Of a stretch of DNA of 64,000 nucleotides, positions 26,620-38,467 are shown one piece after another. Position numbers and translations under genes: made by a program. The notes under the pieces are model-generated. The model saw only the letters and a list, made by a program, of their open reading frames with translations, ran no database searches and was not told the origin of the DNA. How positions within the stretch are numbered: position 1 is the stretch's first letter; each line of letters starts with the position of its first letter. The stretch comes from Brugia malayi (Eukaryota; Nematoda; Chromadorea; Rhabditida; Onchocercidae): positions 2,253,721 through 2,317,720 of the forward strand of contig NW_025062479.1 of assembly GCF_000002995.4 (NCBI RefSeq), in the 5' to 3' direction.

Positions 26620-28379
26620 ACGTAATGAATGGCAAAGATGCTAAAATTTGATAGTTGTAAAATGTAAATTGATAATGAAATTTTCAGCTCAAAAATTTAA
26701 TTTACATCAATTTATAGCATTTTTCGATAAGAAAATCTAACTTTTTCGTATATGATAATTTAAGAGTGAAATTTTAAATCAATTTGAAATTAAATTTACC
26801 TTTATTTTTAAAATTTTTTGATGGATCATATTATCACAGTGATTTTCCTCACATTGTTACTTATTACTTTTCATTCGTCTCTTCTCTCAATTTATCTCTA
26901 CCGAAATAGAATGAAATTAATGTATGAAGACCATAATTTATTTAAGAAAAAAGAAAAAAAAAAAAAAAAAAACCTTAAAAAGACTATCGTATGAATGATT
27001 TAGACGATGACTCATTCGCAGAGCAATGGAGACAGACAAGGTGACAGCTTGATGACAATGTATTATGATGCCAGTACGGAATTTCGTAACTGATTAATCA
27101 ATGAAACGGCCTGCTTATTTATTGTTCAGCAAATAGTTACACAAAAATTTCTTATCACATCTTGTTTTTTTTCAATACATTTTCCTCGTTTCTTCCTTTC
27201 TTTTTTTTTTAATTGATTTATTGTGGTTCGAAGTTTGGTTTAAAGTAATTTCAATTATAATTTCATTAGGTTAAATATAAATCAAAATTTTAGCTTAAAA
27301 TTGTTGTTACTGACAATTCGAACCAATCATTTCCTATAACATACAAAGTTTGTAATGATTAAATGAACTTTTCAAATTTGAATTCATTAATCATTGAGTT
27401 AATTGCACTGTCTTACATTCGAATGAATAAATAATTTGATGATCAGTTTGACCTTTAATTACATTTGTAGCTAATCTATTCGAAATACGCAAACAATTCT
27501 TTATAAATGTTAATTTTATATTTTATCACTGAATTATTCCATATATCCATTCACTATAATACAATTGTTTGTTAGCTTTAAGAAGCCTATATATAATTTA
27601 TTATAAATAAAAATTTATTTTAAAATAATTCTTTTTTTTTTTGAGAAATTAATGCTTGATCTTTTTTCTTACTCATTTCTCATTCAATTTGTAAATTTAA
27701 CCATACAACATCATTTTAGAGAATTAAATTAGCATAGAAATGAGTTTATCCATTTTTATTTTCTCGTCTTGATTGAAAAAAAAAAGAAAAAAAAAAGGAA
27801 AAGGAATTCATGCGAAATCCATAGTTAGGAAAGAAGTGAAATAAAAGGGAAATAAGCTAATTTAGTTTGCTAGGAATGACAGGATGAAAGGAAAATCAGT
27901 GAAGTATACTTTATTCCTTCTGTTACTTCCCCATAATTTCTGAGTGTAGATATTTGTGTATCAATTTTTCAATGTAGTCAATCATTTTTAAATGTTTTTG
28001 TTCTTTTGTTTTTTTTGTTTTTTTTTTTAAGTATCTAGTTAATATAATTTTCAATAGGAAATTCTAAGCTAGAAATTTGTTTGAAATTATGTTCGATAAA
28101 CTTTTCAGAACTATTTCAAATTTAATTAATCATTAAAAAATTTTTAAAAATTATTGTTGTTATTATTATTGCTATTCAAAGTATAATTATTATACTTAAT
28201 AATTATTATTTTTATAATCCTTTCAATAATTGCAAATGCATGAGATTCATTGAAATGAACCAGTTTTATTATTATTATATGTTAATTTCTAATCACTTGT
28301 TCAATGCAATGTTATTTTAATGGATGAATGTACATCAATGTAGAATATTTTAGTCTAATCTATCCAACATTTCTATGAT

Positions 28380-28510
28380 TTCAGTTTATTTTCATTTTAT
28401 CATTTCAATAACTTTAGTTTATTATTATTTTGTCATTTTTATAATTGTAGTTTGCTATCATTTTATCATTTCAGTAATTCTAATTTACTATCATTTTATA
28501 CTAAAGAATA
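28380..28510. repeat. 33-bp degenerate tandem repeat, four units
   Basis: Units start at 28380, 28413, 28446 and 28479, each containing the pattern AGTTTATTATCATTTTATCATTT with substitutions. The 33-bp period keeps a reading frame open, which explains the 72-codon frame there. I regard that frame as non-coding. A poly-T tract follows. Confidence 0.8.
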
Positions 28511-29106
28511 TAGTTAGAGTTTTTTTTTATTATTTTTTTTTTTTTTTTTTTTTTTTTTGTGTAATCTTTTCAGCTTCCGATAATTTTTGCTGACCGTAAT
28601 GGCGCCAAAGGAATTATAGCGCAACTTAGACTTACTTCCGACATAATGATATGTAGCATCATACGTCAAATAAACTAATTTAATTAATTAAAGAAGTAAA
28701 AGAACAAAAAAAAAAAAAAAAAAAAGCTGTGATTAATGATGAAAGATATTTTTAGAAGGACGAAGGCTATAGCTAGAATAGGTGGGATGAAAATGTGATA
28801 GAAAGGGAAATATTACGATGGAACTTTTAGAACAAACGTCAGTAGCAATTGCTTCCTTTTATAAAAATTAGCTTTCATTTTCTTTTTCTTTTTTTTTTTC
28901 TGTTACTCTTTTCTTTTATGCCTTTTCATTTTAAAGGTAATAAATTAATTAAAAGGTAGTAATAAAGCATTTAAAATGAACTGTAGATTGTTTGTTTGTT
29001 TGTTTTTATACAAATATTTAATACAAACTTATATATATATGTGAGACTAATTTTATGGATAAGTAACTTCATAATTACTTTTCATTTTATAAAATGATTT
29101 TATTCT

Positions 29107-29109
<3 letters not shown>

Positions 29110-29174
<65 letters not shown>
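29110..29174. repeat. Compound (TA)n-(GATA)n microsatellite
   Basis: About 15 TA dinucleotides are followed directly by about eight GATA tetranucleotides. Confidence 0.9.
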
Positions 29175-32100
29175 ATAAAGATCAATTGTTAAGCAGTTTA
29201 CATTAATTGAATTAATTTTCAATAGCCTTGAAGACGACGAACAACAGATGAGAGTTGAAAAATGAAAAAAGTACTTAACATAATCGAGACATCATGATTT
29301 TGAAAAGTGTATGCCGGGAAAAAAACGTGGCAAGAAGATGACATACTCTCAAACTTCATTTATACTGTCCCCCATATTTGCCTTTTACCTGTTCCACCAA
29401 TTATCAAGATGTGTCACACTTCGCAACTCTACTTTTTTCGCTACCACTTTATCAAAAAATAAAAGAAAAAAGAAAATTTACATTTTTATCTTTCTTGTTT
29501 TTTATTTTTAATATATGAACATACATTTTTCAAATCCAACCAACAGTTTATAATGTAAAAATCAGGAAAAAAAAAAATAAAAGAATAATAGCGCGCAATA
29601 AATTTCAGAAATTATTTGCGCTTTTTTTTTTAACTTTCTTTCTTTTCTTCTCTTCTTCCTTTTTTTCTAAAAAAAAGATCATTTGACAAACTATTTGCGC
29701 ACTTTCATCAATCAAATTCATTTATTTATAATAGGAGGATGTATTTTTCGTTTTTTTTTTGTTGTTTAAAGTTATCAAATTGTTTCACTGATGATTTTAT
29801 TGTTGAGGTTCAATCATTCGTATCATCTAAACATTTGAAATTTTGTTACATGTTTTATTGCTTTTTATGCAATTTATACGCAAAATTTTGAAATTTTCTA
29901 ACTTACTAGATTAAGATTCGGATGATTAGAAGTAAATAACCTAGTAAAATATGGTAAATTTTATTAGGTAAAGATAACGATAATTAGTTATATGGATTAG
30001 ATTAGGTAAGTCTCGTAATGATAAGTTAAGGCACAAATACAATTATTTGTTTGTTTGTTTGTTTGTTTTTCTTTCATGGATGAATTATTTTCCTTAGTGA
30101 AATTGGTCATATTAAATGAACCGCAACATTCATTCATAGTTGTTAAGTGAGAAGAAAATGATTTCGTTTTGTTGAACATAACAATTAAATGTCTACAAAA
30201 TTAACTATGAAGGAATCATAGAATGAATTAATTTGTTGAATTAATTTTTTTTTTTTTTCTCTCGTTGACATAGTTACCAATTTTTTTAATTAGAACAAAA
30301 TTTCAAACATTTTTTTTTAACTTTATTGAAAAATATTTTTTCTAGTGATCACTTATTTAACTAAAATACACGATGAAATGGATGATAATTAGTTTCAAAA
30401 TAATTTATTTTCTTCTTTTTTTCTCAAGAAATTCATCGCATACATCTATCTTACTGTGATTACGTTGATAACAATAATATTGATAGTAATAATGATAATG
30501 AGATATCGTATTTTGCTTATTTTGATTGATTTCTCTCGAAAGCACAGTTCTTTTCGTTTTTATTCCGTAAGTTGCACACCTTTGTCGGTTTTCAAATCTA
30601 TTCTTTCCGGTATGCTCACCTGCTGAAAGAAACGTTTTCGTTTCAATCCCATCCAAAAATGTTACTTATCCTCCTCCTCCTTCCCACTATCCCATTCCGA
30701 ATAATGATTTTATTTTATTTTATTTTTTTCTGTGAGAAATGGGCGGTTTATTATATTATTTGTGGTACAGGTGGTTTTAATATAAATTCACATTTTCATG
30801 AAATTTCAAATTGTAGATGTTTAACAATTTTTATCATTTTTTTTCTTTCTTTCTCGTTTTTTTTTTTTTTTTTTTTTCTCTGGATGAATTTTCGACAAGA
30901 ATTGCTTGCTGTAATTCATTTTTATTGTCTACCTATCACCTTGATGGTCCCATTCAATTATTTCATCGTAAAGAGTCATTTTTCATTCAATTTTAAAATC
31001 TTCTTCCTTCTTTTTTTTTCCTTTCCTTCTTAACTTCTGTCAAAACTTTTATGCAATTTTTATCACAAGTTTGCACGATTCTTTAAAAACAAAAAAAAAA
31101 GTGGAAAAATGGAATTTATTAAAAGTATGTTTATGCGAAAATTAAATTTTGTAAAGATAAATATATTGAAGCTTTTTTCTTCAGTTGAAGCAAACGGAAA
31201 TTGAAAAATGATGAGTGAAATTGCAAAGTATGTAGTATGCCGTTTCGTTGTGACAAATGTCTTTTTGCTTCCGATAAAGCTGAGAAATTTTAGAAGATTT
31301 AAATTAAAACTGCTACAGCGTCAATTCTAATTACAATTCAATGAAGCTATGAAAAAAATTAAATTTTAGAATTTATTTTAAGAAATTTTTTTTTTCCGAC
31401 TTCATAAGGATAGTAATAGTTGGATAGGACGGAAATCCCATTTTTTTGTTTTATCTAAATATTAATTAGTCAAAGCATTCCATATATCAAAATGATTACT
31501 AGAAATGATAATCGATAGTCGTGATTAATAATAAAAAAATAATAATAGTGAGTGACAAATAATAATATTAATAATAATAATAATAGTGGCAATATTAACG
31601 ATTGGATACTTGAAGCAAAGACGAAATGAAATTTGCAATTGTGTAAGATGAAAAGCTGTACAAATCATATCATTTGCGCCTTCGTAATGTATATTTATTT
31701 AGCGAAATTGTTGGCACAAAGGAAGAGTAGACGAAATCAAATAACTATAATAATGATTGGTACAGAATGAATGAATAATATCTGCTTGAATATTTACTTA
31801 TTTCTAGCTTTATATAGCTGCCTATCAGTGCTACTTTTTCAATCTTTCAATCATTTGCATTTATTTATGTTAATAATAATTATTGAATGATATCGTACAT
31901 TTGTACATTATTTATTTGATCTGTTCAAATTATATTAAATCAAATCACTAATTCTGATCAAATTTATCTTTCTCATTTCCATTTAAATTTTATCATTGCT
32001 TAATTTCTTTTTATTCCTCATATTATTTATTTGTTCTTTTTATTCAAATCATATTTTTCTCATTGTATAACTTCAAAAAATGTATCCTTAAAATAATTAT

Positions 32101-33527
32101 TCCATCATAAATGCTTATTACATCCCATAATTTTCTAAAATCACTTTCTTTTCACAGTAGTTTTTATTTAATTTTAATGTTTTAAACATATAAGCATACA
32201 TACGCTTAAAAATGACTTCATCTTTGCTTATTTTAAAAATTGAGAAAGTTTAAATCGTGCAAAATGTTAAATACATATTTATTTAGCTTTTGTGGTTTCC
32301 ATTATTTTATAGTAAAAAACGGGTGGTTTTTTTTTTTTTTTTTCATTAATTCCGAAATTTTTTGAATATCAACCTGAATTAATTAGATGTACACATATTT
32401 ATTTATATTTCCTAATTCCTCTGGCAAATATGCATCATCAGTTTTTCATTGCTTTGAATTTCTCATTTTCAGTTATTTTTAACAATAATAATTATGATAA
32501 TAAAAAATATAAATATCCATTGCTAAACAAATTTTTTTTTTTTTAATTGGACAAATTTAAAAGAATTAAAATTTGTTTTACACTATGATAAATTATCATA
32601 AATTATTTTCAAAAAAAAAAAAAACATTACTGAAACTTAATGAAAATAATATATCTAAAATAAAAAAAAAAAAAAAAAGAAGAAGAAGGAAAAAAAGAGA
32701 GAAAAAGAGAGAAAATGAAAGAAAAAAAATTGGATAAATTGAAAAATTGGGAAAGCTTTCGGAAAATTGCTAAATTTCATTTTTTTTTTTTTTTTGCATT
32801 TATGATTCATCAGCTAACATCTTCTAAGCATCATCAAAATTGCTTAGCAGTCAGTCAGTTAGTTAGTTCATTAGTCAATTCATATCCAAATCATTTTATC
32901 TATTAGTTATTATTGTTGACAGTTTTAGCTGTTCCAACATTTTCCATTCATTCTGTTTACGACAATAATTTTTACTGCGAAAATTTTACCATATGGTTAT
33001 ATGAGATAAACGATTATTATATCTTTTGATAAATACATTTTTTTGCACTTCTACCATTTTTTTCTCATTTTATCCTAAAATATTTCAAATATTTTTCTCT
33101 CTCTTTTTTTTTTTTTTTTCGTAAACAAAATATTTTAAAAAAAGATTGTTTGATTATTTGAAATCATACGATAAAAATAATTATGTTATTGCTTTTATTT
33201 ATAATATGTAATATGATGAGGATAAGGTCAGTTCGGGGAAAAAAAAGTGTATTTGAAAAATTTATTATAAATTGTCAAAATTTTTCAAATTTTTTTTTTT
33301 TCGTTTTTTTTGGACAAATACTGGACTATATTTGAATTGTTTCAGTTTCTTCATCATCATTAAGCATCAAAAATATTTAACCATTTTGAATTTTTAGCTA
33401 TGATGGATATTTGATTTAGATATATTGAAGTAATTTTTAAAATGCTTGTATTTGACTTTAATTAAATAAAAATAAGACTCGTTTTGTGTATGTGTGTCTG
33501 TTTTTAAATGTTATATTCATTTATGAA

Positions 33528-33539
33528 ATTTTAGGAACA
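33528..33539 (+). promoter_or_regulatory. Putative spliced-leader trans-splice acceptor for the Dok gene
   Basis: AATTTTAG is followed by five bases and then the initiating ATG at 33540. A short leader after a strong acceptor, with no upstream coding exon found, fits nematode SL trans-splicing. A cis-spliced upstream exon is the alternative; to extend the protein it would have to end in phase 1. Confidence 0.5.
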
Positions 33540-34053
33540 ATGGAACCGGTGTATGATGGCACAGTACATGTTTTTCAAGGTCGATTTTTTTCAGTAAGTT
33601 GAAAAATTTTTGAAATTTGCATATTTCTACATTTGATAAAATCCAACACTATCATATCTTAAGATAGGCTAATATTATTAATAGGAAAGAATGAAAATTA
33701 ATATTAATTGCAATCAAAGAAATAATTATTTGTTAATACAGTTCATTCATTTCATAACTAATCGCATTTTTTCACTGTAAACAATCCTTTCGCTCTTTTT
33801 TTTAATCAGTTTATATCATATCAAGATATTCATATCAAAAGATTTATCATGCCGTAAAATCAGTTCATTTGTATGAATTTTATGATTGTTTGCCACTATA
33901 ACTATTCCTTTTTTCTTTCTTTTTTTTTATCATCTTGATAGCTTTATCATTGCAATGGATTGGAATTTATCTTCAGCAAAAAAAAAAAAAAAAAAAAGGA
34001 AAAAATAGAAAGAATTTCTCTCTTTTTTCTTTCTCTTCAACTTGCTTTTTTTC

Positions 34054-34090
<37 letters not shown>

Positions 34091-35671
34091 GAACTAAAAT
34101 ACTAACATAAATCTTAAAATACTAACACAAAGCTATGATTTTATTTTATTTTGTGTTAAAATTTACTTTTTTCTTTATTAGTTAAATATAGAAAAGGCAA
34201 CATGCAAAAATTGGTGATGGAATGATAAAACGAAAGGAATGGAATTTGAATTTAATCAAATTCATTCAAATGAAGCAAACTTATCATATATTACAAAAAA
34301 AAAAAAAATGTAAGAATTCATCTAGGCATATGGAAAAATGACAAAGAAAAAAATTTTTTCATTTTGAAACTTATTTATATAACTCAATGATATTATTATT
34401 CATTCATTCCATCTCATACCTTTTTTTTTTTTTATCTTTCATTTTTTTTTGAATAATTTCTGCTTTGATTATTTATTCAGCACTTCATATGCATGTTAAT
34501 GATTTTACATGCAACTGGTATGCAAACTATGCTATCGTATAATTGTAATAAAAATTAATTTTCAAAATAATTTCAAAAATTTTTTTCTTTATTTTTGTAT
34601 AATTGTATTATTTTATTTACAACTAAATTAAATTCTTTTTGCAGTTTTTTTCTAACATTTTATTGGAAGTTTTATAGAAATGGAAACGATTCAAAGGTGC
34701 TATATTTGAAGAAAATGTGACAGGTCGAGCACGTCTTGAGATTTACACTTCAGGGTCACAACTTGCCGCTCTAACACCTTCAAAAAGTATTCTTCTAGGC
34801 GAATGCGTTGCAATTCGAATTGTTCATTTTCGGAATACTGTTAGTAGTATGTTTTTGTTTTGTTTTATTTCTCCTTTAATTTTGCATATTTTAATATTTA
34901 TAAAGATTTTGGTATTTCTAATTTTAATTTTATTATTAGTTGAATGAATTTATTAATTGAGTGATTACACATATTTCTATCCAGCAATTATATTTTCAAT
35001 AGCAATGATATCAATTATCAAAAGATTACTTTTCATCTGAAATTTTTAGATATATTTGTTATACTTGGTAATAGAGTAGTGTTTTACAGAGCGTTTATAA
35101 ATCATAAACATTTAGTCATTTGGAAATTTCCATTTTTTTTTTTTTTTTTGAATTGAATTGAAGTATAAGTTAATACGCCCATTTTTTTAAAATTATTGTT
35201 CATAAATAAATTTAAGTTCGAAAAATAAATTTGAAAAAAATTGGAAAATTACTACTTTTTTTTTTTAATTTTATTTATTAGATGAGAAATTGTTTAGCGT
35301 TATTTTGGAACAGCAATAAATAGCCATATTATTATAATTGAAATTTATAATTTTAATTATAGTCCTAATAATGATAATAATTTTGATTACTATTATAAAC
35401 TTAATTACAGCTATTATCAATAAGTATTATTAGTGCAATTTTGTGACTTCTATCTTTTTTATTTTTTGAAATTTTCTGTATTAATTATTTCGATTTGATT
35501 TCGAGATATATTTTTATTTGTTGTTATATATATATATATATTTATTTTCGTTCTCTAGATGATAATCGAATCATTCAAATTCAACCAAGGAATGCTCCGG
35601 TACTGTTAATTGCTGTGGAGAATGTAGATGAATGGCATTATGTTTTATGCAAAGTTGCATTTCCGGATCAG
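33540..35671 (+). CDS. Dok exons 1-3: PH domain
   Basis: Exon 1 gives VYDGTVHVFQGRFF, the first PH strand. Exon 2 begins KWKRFKGAIFEEN and continues RARLEIYTSGS and LLGECVAIRIV. Exon 3 gives VLLIAVENVDEWHYVLCKVA, the final helix carrying the invariant PH tryptophan. The pattern parallels Dok1 (KRWRKTWAVLYP, ARLEFFD, ECVSV). It probably binds phosphoinositides (family knowledge). The 1,084-bp intron after exon 1 contains long A and T tracts only. Confidence 0.87.
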
Positions 35672-38424
35672 GTTTTTTTTTCCGTAACTTCGTTTTAAAA
35701 AAATTTTAAAAATTCGTCTAAAAAAAAAAAAAAAAAAAAAAGAAAAAAGACATAACAGTAGTTTTTTGTAATTTAAAAAAGAAAATATAATATCTGGAAA
35801 ATTATCCTTCAACTATTATAATATTAAATCTTGGTATATTGCTATCATAAAATGTTTTGTGATATTTTTGTAATATATAAGTGAAACTGTGTTATGATAA
35901 TTAATTGTGATAAGATAAGCGAAAAATAATAACTGATTAAATATTGTGATGGAAAAATTTTCCATTATTTGTGATAAATAGAAATAAATTTTAGTTTGCT
36001 TCAATTGGTACACATCCTTCCTCTTCACTATCTACAAATTCCAATGATAATGACGAATATGATGTTCCATGGGATTGTATGTTTTCTTTTATTTTTTTTG
36101 CCTTTTTATTTTATAATTTTTCATAATTCTTTTTTTCTTTTTGAAAATTATTTTCTTTTTTTTCGCGATAATTATTTTATTTTTAATATGAATGGTACAA
36201 ATTTTGTTTACAGTAAGTCGTATTCCGGTACTATTGGAAAGTAATAAAAATATACATCGTATGAAAATTCCGGAAGGAAATTATGAGATTAGTTTTGGTG
36301 ATTCTGTTTTTCTAAAAAATGGATTTAGTTGCATTGAAGCTTGGTCTTATCCACAAATTACTTGGTTAGTTTATTGTAATACATTTTGCAAAAATATTTT
36401 CTTTTTTTTTTTTTAGCATATTATTATTATTATTATTTGTTACAATCGAAAAATTGCGCAATGACATTTTTTTTTTTTTCATTCTATAAAATTTGATCAT
36501 AATATATATTTTTTTAAAGGATGAATAATGTTAATGAATTATATGCATTAAAAAGTGTACATATTTTAGATTTCGTAACATGCTATTGCATTTTTAAAAT
36601 TTTGGTCATAATATCTAAAACATCTTGAGCTTCAACCATGCTAAATATATTTGATAATACTTTACACTGCATAAATTAACATCACTCAAATTAAAAAAAA
36701 AAATATTCATCTGTTTATATTTCAATTCTAAAATTAATATTGATTAAATAGCAGAAATTATGCGAAAACAATAAGAGCAATAACAACTGTAAATTATTTA
36801 ATCTGTTATATTTCAATTCTAAAATTAATATTGATTAAATAGCAAAAAATAATAATATTAATCGGATTGAAAATTTAATCGGTAACTTGGGATAAAAAAA
36901 TAAATTTAGGTTTGGTACCGGTGAAAATTGCTTTGCATTTGAAGTTGATTACGATCAACCATACGAATTCAAATGTGGACGACCGGAAAGTGTTTTGGAA
37001 GCGTTGCAACAGCATATAAAACTAAAACCTGATACAGCACTTCCTACAAATACTTGCAATGTGTATACGAAACAATATGTTCCGGCTGAGCAGAAACTTG
37101 ATCGGTTCACTTTTATCATTTGTTTGTTTATCGTACATGAAATAGTGAAATGGAAATTATTGACAAAATTAATTTGACAAGAGCAAATTTTAATGAAATT
37201 AAAAACTTAATTTAAATGAATTAGATTTGTGAAAAAATGAACAAATGGCAATCAATTAATGAGTAAGGTTACTGCTATTGTGTTCATCAAAAATGCATAA
37301 AATTCTTTGAAAATTGATAAATTTTATGATTGATATATTAATTTGACGGAGATGTTTAGAAGTTCATCAGAGCGTCAGATGCAAAAACCACCATTGCGCT
37401 CGACGTTATCATTTCGAAATGAACGTGGCACATTAAATTTAGCTTCAAGTGATTCACGTTCACGTTTTCCATTTTTCCGTCTAAAGAAAGAATGGAAAGA
37501 AAGGGAAAAATTTGAACTGGATGCAAAAGATGAATGGATCAGGTATTGTCTTCTTTTCATACTTTATATAAGTACAATTTAAAAATTTAGTTGAAAAATT
37601 TTTTTAAGTAAATCAATTGATAAGAAATAAATTGAAGTAAATCTGTTTGATTGTTTTTTTACACATTTTAAAGAAACATTTATTTATTTTAACTAAATTA
37701 ACAAGAATAGTTAGTCAAATTAAAAAAAAAAAAATATTGAATTTAGAAAAATTCAGATTAAAACAAAATCTTTTATAATTACAGATACAGCAAGGAAAAT
37801 CTATCTGATATGTACAACAATGATTTCTATCAGACAAAACTACCAGAAAGAAGTTATATGAGGATTCCAAATGTGCCTAATGCGCATGCATTTCAGCGTG
37901 ATCTCGAGCGAACCATTGCTAAGCGTGTAGGATATTTTCTGTTTTGTTTTGTTTTGTTGTTGTTTTTTTAAATATATGTATTGAAAAAAAAGGTTTTGAA
38001 AAGAAATTATTAGTATAAAATACTTTTTACCTATTTTTTATTTATAAATATATTATTTATAATGATATATGTATATGCTGATTCATATATATTAAATAAA
38101 ATACAAATATTTCAGGCGTTATGCTTATCATTATCAAGTGAAGCGTTATCAGGAATGGATAACAATTCCAACAAGAACAATAATGATAGCAACAGTAACA
38201 GTCAAAATCGGAAGGTTATCTTACGCCCACGGATTATACTAGATGGTGATTTATTGGATCCGACAATATTCACACCATCCACTGATAACCTGGAAAATGA
38301 TAGTGGAGTGGGAAGCCTTCAGGCTCGCATTCGTGATTCAGTAGTTTCTGCTCCTAGTCCTAGTCCAGTAAATTGCAATCCTAACTCTATGCATAGTTAT
38401 TTTAGGCAATCTTTGATCAACTAA
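33540..38424 (+). CDS. Dok-family adaptor: PH domain plus IRS-type PTB domain
   Basis: Docking-protein (downstream-of-kinase) adaptor, thought to link receptor tyrosine kinases at the membrane to Ras-pathway regulators. Nine exons: 33540-33593, 34678-34846, 35559-35671, 35995-36076, 36214-36364, 36910-37104, 37360-37542, 37785-37926, 38116-38424 (TAA). Phases agree and give 465 residues. Residues 1-112 are the PH domain, about 113-254 the PTB domain, and 255-465 a Ser/Asn-rich tail. Gene order PH-PTB-tail and the strings WKRFKGAIF and GNYEIS match vertebrate Dok1, not IRS (same layout but far longer) or FRS2 (no PH). I cannot tell which C. elegans paralogue (dok-1 or dok-2) it corresponds to, so no symbol is given. 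The 5' end is set by an AG just before the ATG. Confidence 0.9.
35995..37104 (+). CDS. Dok exons 4-6: IRS-type PTB domain
   Basis: Exon 4 ends DEYDVPWD, exon 5 opens RIPVLLESN and contains GNYEISFGDSVFL and IEAWSYPQIT, and exon 6 starts WFGTGENCFAFEVDYD and ends in the helix ESVLEALQQHIK. Strand order and the W-Y/P motif are those of Dok/IRS PTB domains. The expected RRYG and GRRC segments read TWFG and DYDQ, so the usual phosphate-contacting arginines appear absent. A perfect 39-bp direct repeat lies in the intron before exon 6. Confidence 0.88.
36715..36844. repeat. Perfect 39-bp direct repeat in Dok intron 5
   Basis: Positions 36715-36753 and 36806-36844 are identical and start 91 bp apart, ending about 65 bp before the exon 6 acceptor. 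This looks like a recent local duplication. Confidence 0.9.
37360..38424 (+). CDS. Dok exons 7-9: C-terminal tail
   Basis: The tail has a basic/Ser-rich start (RSSSERQMQKPPLRSTLSF), then a Lys/Glu-rich helix (FRLKKEWKEREKF), and tyrosines in DMYNNDFYQTKLP and RSYMRIP that could be kinase targets or SH2 sites (inference). An Asn/Ser repeat (NNSNKNNNDSNSNSQN) follows, then the end at HSYFRQSLIN. The classic YxxP RasGAP-binding repeats of vertebrate Dok1 are not evident. Exon 9 ends at TAA 38422-38424. Confidence 0.88.
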
Positions 38425-38461
38425 TTATCGCTTATCTCTTGAATTTCGGAAAAAAAAATGA

Positions 38462-38467
38462 AATAAA
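38462..38467 (+). terminator. Polyadenylation signal of the Dok gene
   Basis: Canonical AATAAA lies 38 bp after the TAA stop, typical spacing for a short nematode 3' UTR. Confidence 0.6.

Larger units (their letters stand above)
21263..33534. other. 12-kb intergenic region, AT-rich, no supported gene
   Basis: This lies between the RhoGEF stop and the Dok first exon. It holds the presumed RhoGEF 3' UTR (to about 21.9 kb) and the upstream region of the Dok gene. Most open frames are homopolymer-driven (Phe/Lys/Ile-rich). A few islands look less random: 26991-27120, 28574-28678, 29222-29420 and 31237-31292. No recognisable protein domain, RNA gene or transposon was found on either strand. Confidence 0.7.

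Noticed and set aside
30620..30656. - strand exon-like segment ending in CAG/GTGAGC
   Set aside because: The donor is excellent, but there is no ATG, no acceptor and no partner exon on the - strand.
30572..31033. 153-codon open frame, + strand
   Set aside because: It starts from TTG, is dominated by Phe/Ile/Leu from T-rich DNA, has no splice context and no recognisable domain.
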